From Vibrio palustris (GTDB taxonomy: Bacteria; Pseudomonadota; Gammaproteobacteria; Enterobacterales; Vibrionaceae), in contig NZ_AP024887.1 in assembly GCF_024346995.1 (NCBI RefSeq), forward strand, positions 2,480,001-2,544,000: 64,000 bases of DNA, read 5' to 3'. Positions within the stretch are counted from its first letter, which is position 1. The number at the start of each line of letters is the position of its first letter. The position numbers were made by a program, and so were the translations under genes. The notes beneath the pieces are model-generated. The model did not search any database. It was not told where the DNA came from and saw only the letters and a list, made by a program, of their open reading frames with translations. Of this stretch, positions 56,480-64,000 are shown in pieces.

Positions 56480-57880
56480 ATGACTGCTAAGTATCAATTC
56501 GACGTAATTGTCATCGGTAGTGGCCCAGGCGGTGAAGGGGCTGCAATGGGACTCGCCAAAGCTGGAAAGAACGTCGCCATAATCGAAAAAGAAAGCGGCG
56601 TTGGTGGTGGGTGTACTCACTGGGGAACCATTCCCTCTAAGGCATTGCGCCACGCAGTAAGCCGAATTCTTGAATTTAATAAAAACCCACTCTTTCGCAA
56701 AAATAACCAACATCTCCAGCTTCGCTTCTCAGACATTCTCTCCCATGCCAATCATGTTATTGACCAACAAACACGTTTACGCCAAGGGTTCTACGATCGT
56801 AACTTGTGCACCTTATTGTTTGGCGTTGCGCAATTTGTTGATCAACATACGTTGGCTTTAACAGATAGCGAAGGGGGTGTAGAACACATTACGGCGGAGA
56901 AATTTGTCATTGCAACTGGCTCACGCCCTTATCATCCTGAAGGCGTCGATTTCTCGCACCCACGCATTTACGATAGTGATTCGATTCTTAACCTAGAGCA
57001 CGACCCTCGCCACATTGTCATTTACGGAGCTGGTGTCATTGGTTGTGAGTATGCGTCTATTTTCCGCGGATTAGGGGTAAAAACCGATCTCATCAATACC
57101 CGCGAGCGTTTACTATCATTTCTCGATAACGAAACCTCCGATGCTGTGTCTTATCACTTCTGGAACAGTGGTGTGGTGATTCGTAATGACGAGGCATTCT
57201 CGAGCATTGAAGGCCGAGACGACGGCGTCGTGATTAATCTCGAATCTGGTAAAAAAATGAAAGCCGATTGCCTGTTGTACGCTAACGGTCGTTCAGGTAA
57301 TACAGAAAAGCTCAATCTGCCTGCTATTAACTTGAATGCGAATAGTCGTGGGCAATTGCATGTCAACGAGAACTATCAAACGGAAATTGACAATGTCTAT
57401 GCGGTCGGTGATGTTATTGGCTACCCTAGCCTAGCGAGCGCCGCTTATGACCAAGGACGCTTTGTCGCCCAATCGATCGTCCACGGTCAGGCTACCTTTA
57501 AGTTAATTGAAGAGATTCCGACTGGTATTTATACCATTCCAGAAATCAGTTCAGTAGGTAAAACAGAGCAAGAGTTAACCGCCGCAAAAGTGCCTTACGA
57601 AGTTGGACGCTCTTCGTTCCAACACTTGGCACGGGCGCAAATTGCCGATATGAAAGTGGGCAGCTTGAAAATATTGTTCCATCGTGAAACCAAACAGATC
57701 CTCGGTATTCACTGTTTTGGTGAGCGCGCCTCTGAAATCATTCACATCGGACAAGCCATCATGGAACAACCCGGAGAAGCGAATACGATTGACTACTTCG
57801 TCAATACTACGTTTAACTATCCGACCATGGCAGAAGCCTATCGCGTCGCGGCCTTAAATGGATTAAACCGCTTGTTCTAA
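56480..57880 (+). CDS. sthA: Soluble pyridine nucleotide transhydrogenase
   Basis: 466 residues from ATG 56480 (AAAAGGA upstream; an earlier ATG at 56447 is unlikely). FAD-binding [11 protein letters not shown] is at the N-terminus. [16 protein letters not shown] holds only one Cys of the dithiol found in related reductases, as is normal for SthA. NAD(P) binding [15 protein letters not shown] and the dimerisation domain follow. It converts NADPH and NAD+ to NADP+ and NADH. The fabR intergenic region (56232-56479) is AT-rich. Confidence 0.96.
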   Translation: MTAKYQFDVIVIGSGPGGEGAAMGLAKAGKNVAIIEKESGVGGGCTHWGTIPSKALRHAVSRILEFNKNPLFRKNNQHLQLRFSDILSHANHVIDQQTRLRQGFYDRNLCTLLFGVAQFVDQHTLALTDSEGGVEHITAEKFVIATGSRPYHPEGVDFSHPRIYDSDSILNLEHDPRHIVIYGAGVIGCEYASIFRGLGVKTDLINTRERLLSFLDNETSDAVSYHFWNSGVVIRNDEAFSSIEGRDDGVVINLESGKKMKADCLLYANGRSGNTEKLNLPAINLNANSRGQLHVNENYQTEIDNVYAVGDVIGYPSLASAAYDQGRFVAQSIVHGQATFKLIEEIPTGIYTIPEISSVGKTEQELTAAKVPYEVGRSSFQHLARAQIADMKVGSLKILFHRETKQILGIHCFGERASEIIHIGQAIMEQPGEANTIDYFVNTTFNYPTMAEAYRVAALNGLNRLF

Positions 57881-57900
57881 ATCTAGCGTTTCATTACAAC

Positions 57901-57928
57901 AAAAAATCCGCTGTCACAGCGGATTTTT
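57901..57928 (+). terminator. Terminator between sthA and the MATE gene
   Basis: 10-bp stem AAATCCGCTG / CAGCGGATTT with a 3-nt loop and A/T runs on both sides, so it serves both convergent genes. Confidence 0.88.
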
Positions 57929-57937
57929 ACTTTCTAA

Positions 57938-59293
57938 TTAATGATTTTCTACATGCGAGAAAAAGATCTGCTGTCGCCATTGCCGGGTTAAAACAAACGC
58001 CAAGGTTAAGCCTCTCATAGCCATAAAACATAGCATAGCCAACCATATGCCGTGATTGCCTAATAGTGGCGTACTGAGTAATACAACAAAGAACGTCGCC
58101 GCTGCAACAAACATACTGTTGCGCATTTCGATGCCTTTAGTCGCGCCAATAAATACACCATCTAATAGAAAGCACCACATCGACACTAATGGCATAGCCA
58201 CCAGCCATGGGAGATAAATAAGTGCGATATGGTGTACCTCGGCAATGTTGGTCATAAAGCCAAGCAAGGTATCTCCCAGCACACCAAATACTACCGTTAG
58301 CCCACTACAAATGAGCAAACTCCAAAACACCGTCCCTATCATGGCTTCTTTGAGACGCTGCCGACTATCCGCACCTATCGCTTTACCCACCATGGCTTCC
58401 ATTGCATACGCAAAGCCATCCATGCCATAAGAGATAAACATGACAAAACTCATCAAAATCGCATTGGCAGCGACAGTACGATCACCTAACGCTGCGCCTT
58501 GAAAAGTCATGAAGCTAAAGACCAGTTGTAAGCATAACGAGCGCAAAAAGATATCACGGTTTAATTTTATAAAACGACTCAGGCCTTGCGTGCTACCACG
58601 CCAAGCCACCCAAGGTAGCGGTAAGTGCTGTTTTACCCAATAACGCCAGACACATAGCAGCGCGAATATCGTGCCGACATAATCTGCGATAACAGAGGCC
58701 CATGCTGCACCTGCGACTTGCCACTCTAAGCCAACAACAAACCATAAATCACAAGAAACATTCACGATATTGGTAAGAATGACCATCCACATCGGTGCTT
58801 TCGCATTTTGTGTTCCCAGTAGCCAGCCAAGTAATACATAATTTGCTAACGCTGCGGGAGCACTCAATACGCGTATCGAGAAATATTGCTCACCGTAGTG
58901 TTTCACCTTGTCACTAGCATCACTAAAATGAAAAGCCACATCCACAATCCATTGATGAATCAATAGAAAGCCGCATGCTAACAGCATCGCCATGGCGAGC
59001 CCCTGCAATAACACGCGAGCTTGTTGCTCACGGTTAGCGCGTCCGACCGCTTGCGCAGTCAAACCTGTGGTCGACATACGTAAAAAGCCCAATAGCCATA
59101 AAGAAACACTGATTAAGGTGCTGCCTAGCGCAACCCCGCCGAGATACCACGCATGTGAAAGATGGCCAATCACGGCAGTATCCACCAGCCCAAGTAAAGG
59201 GACGGTAATATTGGATAACACCATGGGGATCGCCAACCATAATACTTGGCGATGCACTGTACGGTTTAATAAGGTTTGATAAATTGAGTTCAC
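57938..59293 (-). CDS. dinF: DinF-type MATE efflux protein
   Basis: 451 residues, 12 hydrophobic helices, with a MATE-family N-terminus (LAIPMVLSNITVPLLGLVDTAVIG) typical of the DinF branch. In E. coli dinF directly follows lexA and is SOS-controlled. Here a methyltransferase gene separates them. The start is GTG 59293 with AGGGAG 6 nt upstream. The exported compound is unknown; its link to a Fur-boxed neighbour allows a role in iron-related export, which is speculation. Confidence 0.88.
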   Translation of the reverse strand: MNSIYQTLLNRTVHRQVLWLAIPMVLSNITVPLLGLVDTAVIGHLSHAWYLGGVALGSTLISVSLWLLGFLRMSTTGLTAQAVGRANREQQARVLLQGLAMAMLLACGFLLIHQWIVDVAFHFSDASDKVKHYGEQYFSIRVLSAPAALANYVLLGWLLGTQNAKAPMWMVILTNIVNVSCDLWFVVGLEWQVAGAAWASVIADYVGTIFALLCVWRYWVKQHLPLPWVAWRGSTQGLSRFIKLNRDIFLRSLCLQLVFSFMTFQGAALGDRTVAANAILMSFVMFISYGMDGFAYAMEAMVGKAIGADSRQRLKEAMIGTVFWSLLICSGLTVVFGVLGDTLLGFMTNIAEVHHIALIYLPWLVAMPLVSMWCFLLDGVFIGATKGIEMRNSMFVAAATFFVVLLSTPLLGNHGIWLAMLCFMAMRGLTLAFVLTRQWRQQIFFSHVENH

Positions 59294-59357
59294 ACTTAGC
59301 TCCCTATGCGTTAGGTAGAAAGTGTAACTAAGTTAAGAGCAAGAAACTATCCAGTAA

Positions 59358-60173
59358 TTACCAGCGCATAGACACGATTACAGGGGTGAAGCGATATTTA
59401 TACCTTTGCCAAGCCCCTAACCCTTTTTGCCACCACTTCCAACGTGGGCATGGATGATCAAGTGGCGATGTCATCGCTATTTTTTTCAACCATGGTAAAC
59501 AGTTCAACATAGCCGTTTGGCAATCTGCAAAGCCATGGGCATACAATGACGTTCCTAGCTTTTTCCCAAGCGGGGTGGACGTTTTATCCCCCGCTAGCAC
59601 AAAACACGCTGTCGCCGCAGAGAAGTGTCGCCCTAGAGTTTTCACCACATGGCTAACCGCATGATTATCACAATCTAATAACGCATATTCACAAAGGATC
59701 AATGTTGGTGTGCTGTCTGACATGGGTAAATTCTGTAGCCAGGAAAGGTCTTTCACACTGCCCGCCATATTTTGATAGCGTTCACTGCGATGAAACAACT
59801 TTTGTCGTAACAGTAAGTGTTCGGAGACATCCACTTCAATCCAATGACATAAGCCATTATCAATGCGATAAAAACGGGTATCGAGCCCAGCTCCTAAATT
59901 AATAATCCACCCGTCAGGGTGTCTCTCTAGAAATTGGCGGACCCGTTGGTCGCATTGCTGGGTAAGCGTCGCGTTAAGGAGTTGTTGCTGAGCAAGGTTC
60001 GCACGCCCACAATCCATAGAAAGATGACAACGTTGGCATACATCAGCGGCAATCGGATCATAGATAACCCCATTGTCAGATAAGCTTTCGCGGCTACGAA
60101 ACCATAGTGGTTGTAGCAAATGGGCAGGAATAGCATTAACTGTTTGGTTTGGTTCAGATAGGCGAGAGCACAT
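59358..60173 (-). CDS. LCM-type SAM-dependent methyltransferase
   Basis: About 271 residues of the leucine-carboxyl-methyltransferase-like family (LCMT/PPM). NLGAGLDTRFYRID is the SAM-binding loop, with IEVDVSEHLLLRQKLF and ILCEYALLDC further on. ATG 60173 has AAGGAAG in good position; the ATG at 60179 is too close to it. It is the first gene after lexA, with two Fur-like boxes in the 94-bp gap, and is followed 64 bp later by the MATE exporter. The substrate is unknown. Confidence 0.8.
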   Translation of the reverse strand: MCSRLSEPNQTVNAIPAHLLQPLWFRSRESLSDNGVIYDPIAADVCQRCHLSMDCGRANLAQQQLLNATLTQQCDQRVRQFLERHPDGWIINLGAGLDTRFYRIDNGLCHWIEVDVSEHLLLRQKLFHRSERYQNMAGSVKDLSWLQNLPMSDSTPTLILCEYALLDCDNHAVSHVVKTLGRHFSAATACFVLAGDKTSTPLGKKLGTSLYAHGFADCQTAMLNCLPWLKKIAMTSPLDHPCPRWKWWQKGLGAWQRYKYRFTPVIVSMRW

Positions 60174-60211
60174 TATCATCTTCCTTCAATACATGCAGCA
60201 TGTAAGTTAGA

Positions 60212-60226
60212 TGATAATGAATATCA
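60212..60226. promoter_or_regulatory. Fur box upstream of the methyltransferase gene
   Basis: TGATAATGAATATCA matches the 7-1-7 Fur palindrome at 14 of 15 positions, 39 bp before the start codon. Confidence 0.8.
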
Positions 60227-60244
60227 CTCAATATAACAAGTAAA

Positions 60245-60259
60245 TGAGAATAAGTCTCA
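60245..60259. promoter_or_regulatory. Second, weaker Fur-like box
   Basis: TGAGAATAAGTCTCA is an imperfect palindrome matching the Fur consensus at about 11 of 15 positions. It lies 18 bp beyond the better box and 8 bp past the lexA stop. Confidence 0.45.
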
Positions 60260-60267
60260 AATCTATA

Positions 60268-60900
60268 TCACATCCAATCTGTATTACGAATAATACCTAC
60301 GGCAACACCTTCGATGCTCATATGCTGTGATTTCAAGTCGACTTCAATCGGTGAAAAAGCCTCGTTTTCAGCATGTAAAAATACCGTTGAACCATTTTGC
60401 TCTAAACGCTTCACCGTAACATCGTCTTCTACACGTGCTACAACGACTTGTCCGTTACGAACATCTTGCGTTTTGTGCACAGCCAGTAAGTCACCATCCA
60501 TAATACCAATATTTTTCATACTCTCGCCCTGAACTCGCAATAAGAAATCAGCGCTTGGACGAAACATCATGGGATCAACATGGTAATGAGATTCGACATG
60601 CTCTTGAGCTAAGATCGGCTCACCTGCGGCAACACGACCAATTAACGGCAGACCTAAATCGACAGGGACTTCAACGTCGGCAATGACGTCAGGTATAACA
60701 CGAATACCACGCGAAGCACCGGGTACAATTTGAATGACTTGCTTACGTGCTAAAGCTTTCAGGTGCTCTTCTGCTGCATTAGCAGAGCGAAAACCAAGTT
60801 CACGCGCGATTTCTGCACGTGTCGGTGGCATTCCGGTTTCATCAATTTTACTTTTGATGAGTTCAAATACTTGTTGTTGTCGTGGCGTTAACGGCTTCAT
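60268..60900 (-). CDS. lexA: SOS repressor LexA
   Basis: 210 residues. The N-terminal helix-turn-helix (about 28-48, [22 protein letters not shown]) binds SOS boxes. The self-cleavage site is Ala-Gly in RVAAGEP (about residue 91), with catalytic Ser in [10 protein letters not shown] and Lys in VTVKRLE. Start ATG 60900. Two SOS boxes in its own promoter show autoregulation. It is divergent from plsB. Confidence 0.97.
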   Translation of the reverse strand: MKPLTPRQQQVFELIKSKIDETGMPPTRAEIARELGFRSANAAEEHLKALARKQVIQIVPGASRGIRVIPDVIADVEVPVDLGLPLIGRVAAGEPILAQEHVESHYHVDPMMFRPSADFLLRVQGESMKNIGIMDGDLLAVHKTQDVRNGQVVVARVEDDVTVKRLEQNGSTVFLHAENEAFSPIEVDLKSQHMSIEGVAVGIIRNTDWM

Positions 60901-60907
60901 AATTCAC

Positions 60908-60923
60908 CTGTCTTTTTATACAG
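60908..60923. promoter_or_regulatory. SOS box 1 of lexA
   Basis: CTGTCTTTTTATACAG has the full CTGT-N8-ACAG pattern and lies 8 bp before the lexA ATG. Confidence 0.92.
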
Positions 60924-60927
60924 TTGA

Positions 60928-60943
60928 CTGTGAGTATATCCAG
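60928..60943. promoter_or_regulatory. SOS box 2 of lexA
   Basis: CTGGATATACTCACAG on the minus strand is one base from the E. coli lexA box CTGTATATACTCACAG. It is separated from box 1 by 4 bp, as in the double-box E. coli lexA promoter. The next 342 bp (60944-61285) show no gene and must hold the plsB promoter. Confidence 0.88.
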
Positions 60944-61285
60944 TATTTGTTTAAAAGGAAAGCCAATTGGTTATTTTTTAGATAAAGACAAATTGTACGT
61001 TTAATCAACGTCTACATTTATCATTCAGGACCACAGATGATGACGAGCTTTTGCCTAACTTATCCGGTCATGATGAGTGATAGGCTCGCTTCATCCTTGA
61101 GATAACACGAATTTTCACGATCTCATGACAGGAATAATGGCAATAAGATTTAACAGGTTTGACCAGCTCTGCTATTCTTGATATCCAAAACTCATCCACT
61201 CATTGAGTCATACTCACTGCATACGACTACTGTGCGGCAAGAATATGTCTGAATACACTATTATTTCCTGAGGCTTAGAGCTCTT

Positions 61286-63718
61286 ATGTCGTCAAGACAC
61301 CATTACACGCGTTCGCTACTGAAACTGCCACTAAAGCCCCTAGTGAAAGGCAGTGCAATACCTGCAAATCCCGTCGATGACTTAGCAATTAATCTTAACA
61401 AACCTATTGTTTATGCTCTACCTTTTCGCTCTAACGTAGACTTACTAACCCTACGTCACTACGCGTTAAACGCAGGTCTGCCAGATCCGCTAGAACCTCT
61501 GATTATTAATGGCGAATCGTTCGATCGTTTTGTTTATAATACGTCTCGACCAAACAAGCGTCGTCGTTATACCGATATTCCAACCGCGTCTGTCGAACTA
61601 TTCGAACAATTACTCAAACAGCATAAAATCGACCCTGAGCTGGATATCCAAGTCATTCCTGTCACCGTATTATGGGGACGTAGTCCAGGTAAAGAAGGTC
61701 AATGTAAACCTTACCTGCGCGCTTATACATCATTACAAAAAGCGAAAATGGTCATTAAACACGGCCGAGATTGCCTAGTCCGATTTAGTCCAGTGGTGTC
61801 ATTACGCTATATGGCCGATCAACACGGCACGGATGTGACGATTGCCCATAAGCTTGCTCGCGTTGCACGTATTCATTTCTCGCGTCAAAAGTTAGCCGCA
61901 TCTGGGCCTGATTTGCCGGGTAGACATCAATTATTTAAACGCTTAATGACCTCTCCTGTGGTAAAGAAAGCCATTGCTGATGAAGCCAAGAGCAAAAAAA
62001 TCTCGGAAGAAAAAGCCAGTCACGAAGCACATAAAATACTTGATGAGATCGCGGCTAATTTTTCTTATTCGTTTGTTAAAAAAGGAGATCGCCTCCTCGG
62101 CTGGTTATGGAACCGTATTTATCAAGGATTAAACGTTAATAATGCATCCACAGTCCGTCGTTTAGCTCAAGACGGTCATGAAGTCGTTTATGTGCCATGT
62201 CATCGTAGTCATATGGATTACTTATTATTATCTTATGTGTTGTTTCATGAAGGCATGGTCCCTCCACATATTGCAGCAGGCATTAACCTAAATTTCTTTC
62301 CAGCAGGACCACTATTTAGACGTGGTGGCGCATTCTTTATTCGCCGGAGTTTTAAAGGCAATAAACTGTATTCCACACTCTTTCGCGAATACCTAGTTGA
62401 GCTATTTGCTAAAGGTTATTCTGTTGAGTACTTCAGTGAAGGCGGCCGCTCGCGTACGGGCCGTTTACTACCGGCTAAGACAGGTATGCTCGCCATGACC
62501 ATTCAGGCTATGCTACGTGGTTTAAACCGTCCCGTGACACTCGTGCCAGTCTATATTGGCTATGAACATGTCATGGAAGTAAACTCATACGCGAAAGAGC
62601 TGAAAGGAAATCGTAAAGAAAAAGAAAATGCAGGCCTTGTGCTGCGTACGATCCGTAAACTACGTAACTTCGGACAGGGTTATGTCAATTTTGGTGAGCC
62701 GATTACTATTAATCAGTATCTGAATGAAAAAGTGCCGGAATGGACGCAAGATATTGACCCTCTTGGTAACAGTAAGCCGCAATGGCTGACACCGGTGGTC
62801 AACGATCTTGCGACTAAGATGATGACGCATATTAATGGGGCCGCCGCGGCTAATGCTATGACGTTGTGCGCGACAGCACTCTTGGCATCTCGACAGCGTG
62901 CACTATCGCGTAACAGTCTCATCAAGCAGGTGGATTGTTATATGAAGCTACTCACCAATGTGCCTTATTCTGACACCGTCACCGTACCTGAACAAAGTGC
63001 CGAAGAGCTCGTCACACATGCAGAGTCTTTAGATAAGTTCATTATCGAAACCGATAAAATGGGCGATATTATTTCTCTTGATCGGCAGCAATCTATCTTA
63101 ATGACCTATTACCGTAATAACATTATCCACTTACTTGCGATACCGTCGTTGATAGCACAAATCGTTGTACGTCATCAGAGTATTCATAAAGAAGACATTG
63201 TTAAACATGTCACGACGATTTATCCGTTTTTAAAACAAGAGCTGTTTATTACTCATGACATCAATGAGATGCCCCAATTAATTGAACGATATTTGCAAGA
63301 GTTTGCACAGCAGCAATTAATTGTCGTTGATGGTGATATCGTCACCATGAAACAAAACAATGCCCAACGTACTATGCGCCTTGGTCGTATCATTGCTGAA
63401 ACCTTGCAACGTTATGCCATTGCTTTGAATTTACTAGTGATGCATTCAGAACTGAATAAATCAGAATTAGAAAAGCATAGCCAAGCTATCGCGCAACGTC
63501 TTGGCCGTTTGCATGGTATTAATGCGCCCGAGTTCTTCGATAAAGGCGTATTTAGTGCATTATTTGTGACCTTAAAGCAACAAGGTTATATCGATGAGAA
63601 TGGTGAGAGACAGCTAGAACAATGCCAAGCATTTACTGATCAGCTTAATACGATGATAACGCCTGAAGTGCGTTTAACGATTCAAGAAAGCTTATATCGC
63701 GATACTCAGTTAGCTTAA
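61286..63718 (+). CDS. plsB: Glycerol-3-phosphate acyltransferase PlsB
   Basis: 810 residues, the family's usual size, inner-membrane associated. It acylates glycerol-3-phosphate at position 1 using acyl-CoA or acyl-ACP, the first step of phospholipid synthesis. The catalytic HX4D motif is [11 protein letters not shown]. Acceptor-binding blocks are [25 protein letters not shown] and [18 protein letters not shown] 61286 follows TTAGAG. Divergent from lexA, as in E. coli. Confidence 0.97.
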   Translation: MSSRHHYTRSLLKLPLKPLVKGSAIPANPVDDLAINLNKPIVYALPFRSNVDLLTLRHYALNAGLPDPLEPLIINGESFDRFVYNTSRPNKRRRYTDIPTASVELFEQLLKQHKIDPELDIQVIPVTVLWGRSPGKEGQCKPYLRAYTSLQKAKMVIKHGRDCLVRFSPVVSLRYMADQHGTDVTIAHKLARVARIHFSRQKLAASGPDLPGRHQLFKRLMTSPVVKKAIADEAKSKKISEEKASHEAHKILDEIAANFSYSFVKKGDRLLGWLWNRIYQGLNVNNASTVRRLAQDGHEVVYVPCHRSHMDYLLLSYVLFHEGMVPPHIAAGINLNFFPAGPLFRRGGAFFIRRSFKGNKLYSTLFREYLVELFAKGYSVEYFSEGGRSRTGRLLPAKTGMLAMTIQAMLRGLNRPVTLVPVYIGYEHVMEVNSYAKELKGNRKEKENAGLVLRTIRKLRNFGQGYVNFGEPITINQYLNEKVPEWTQDIDPLGNSKPQWLTPVVNDLATKMMTHINGAAAANAMTLCATALLASRQRALSRNSLIKQVDCYMKLLTNVPYSDTVTVPEQSAEELVTHAESLDKFIIETDKMGDIISLDRQQSILMTYYRNNIIHLLAIPSLIAQIVVRHQSIHKEDIVKHVTTIYPFLKQELFITHDINEMPQLIERYLQEFAQQQLIVVDGDIVTMKQNNAQRTMRLGRIIAETLQRYAIALNLLVMHSELNKSELEKHSQAIAQRLGRLHGINAPEFFDKGVFSALFVTLKQQGYIDENGERQLEQCQAFTDQLNTMITPEVRLTIQESLYRDTQLA

Positions 63719-63744
63719 ACGCTCAAGCAAAGCAACATTAACGA

Positions 63745-63778
63745 TAAAAAAAGAGGCCCCACACAGGGCCTCTTTTTA
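63745..63778 (+). terminator. Terminator between plsB and ubiA
   Basis: 10-bp stem AAAGAGGCCC / GGGCCTCTTT with a 6-nt loop, A-tract before and TTTTT after, shared by the convergent genes. Confidence 0.88.
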
Positions 63779-63853
63779 TTACAAATCGTCATTACACACA
63801 ACTGCGTATCGTACCTGATACGGGCACGGGATTAAGCAAAGAATAATCACGCA

Positions 63854-64000
63854 TTACCAATACGCAATTAATAAACCCAAGGCAATCGCGCCGCCTACAT
63901 AATTATTATTAAGGAACGCTTCAAAACACGGTCCTCGTTCGCGGTGACGTATTAAATGTTGTTGATATACAAACAACCCACCAGCCAATAATAATCCCCA
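63854..64000 (-). CDS. ubiA: 3' end of 4-hydroxybenzoate octaprenyltransferase (partial)
   Basis: 49 C-terminal codons run off the right edge, ending in TAA at 63854. The tail [20 protein letters not shown] is the conserved UbiA C-terminal signature, and plsB-ubiA convergence is known in Vibrio and E. coli. UbiA prenylates 4-hydroxybenzoate in ubiquinone synthesis. Confidence 0.9.
   Translation of the reverse strand, partial: WGLLLAGGLFVYQQHLIRHRERGPCFEAFLNNNYVGGAIALGLLIAYW

Overview
The window looks like part of the larger chromosome of a Vibrionaceae gammaproteobacterium (Vibrio or a close relative). The support is the Enterobacteria/Vibrio-type backbone: glnA-ntrB-ntrC next to typA, rrn-murI-btuB-trmA-yijD-fabR-sthA, and dinF-lexA-plsB-ubiA. 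rRNA spacer tRNAs, moderate G+C and codon use agree. The species cannot be fixed from the sequence alone.

Layout. (1) 1-10.4 kb is backbone: a GNAT/thioesterase fusion, dtd, yihY, typA, then the nitrogen module glnA-ntrB-ntrC with a sigma-54 promoter and NtrC-type boxes, then adenosine deaminase. (2) 10.5-22 kb holds two complete rRNA operons in tandem, both transcribed leftwards. The upstream one carries tRNA-Glu/Lys/Val in its spacer; the downstream one carries tRNA-Ile/Ala and a distal tRNA-Asp. (3) 22.3-25.5 kb: a membrane-anchored RNA-recognition-motif protein, murI and btuB. (4) 25.7-43.6 kb is a complete catechol siderophore locus. It has entC, entE, entB, entD, an mbtH-like gene, a two-module NRPS (C-A-T-C-A-T-TE) and entS on the minus strand, and entA, an exported Fes-like esterase and a TonB-dependent receptor on the plus strand. 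Fur-like boxes lie in its promoter regions. The second adenylation domain has the EntF-type serine code; the first has two acidic pocket residues expected for Lys, Orn or Arg. The likely product is therefore a DHB-(basic amino acid)-Ser compound, probably a cyclic or linear trimer.

(5) 43.9-55.2 kb: trmA, then an accessory segment. It holds an AT-rich two-gene ATPase/HNH pair resembling the Septu (PtuA/PtuB) anti-phage system, a zincin-like CLCA_X-type protein, a CynX-type transporter, a LysR regulator, and a small amino-acid gene set (threonine-synthase-like PLP enzyme, RidA, asparaginase). (6) 55.2-64 kb is backbone again: yijD, fabR, sthA, a DinF-type MATE exporter with an iron-box-controlled methyltransferase gene, lexA with two SOS boxes, plsB and the 3' end of ubiA.

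The E. coli order sthA-fabR-yijD-trmA-btuB-murI-rrn is kept here with matching orientations, but it is opened at two adjacent junctions. The siderophore locus lies between btuB and trmA, and the defence/metabolic segment lies between trmA and yijD. The most interesting targets are the predicted new or rare siderophore chemistry, the Septu-like system with an enlarged HNH protein, and the Fur-box-preceded methyltransferase-MATE pair downstream of lexA.
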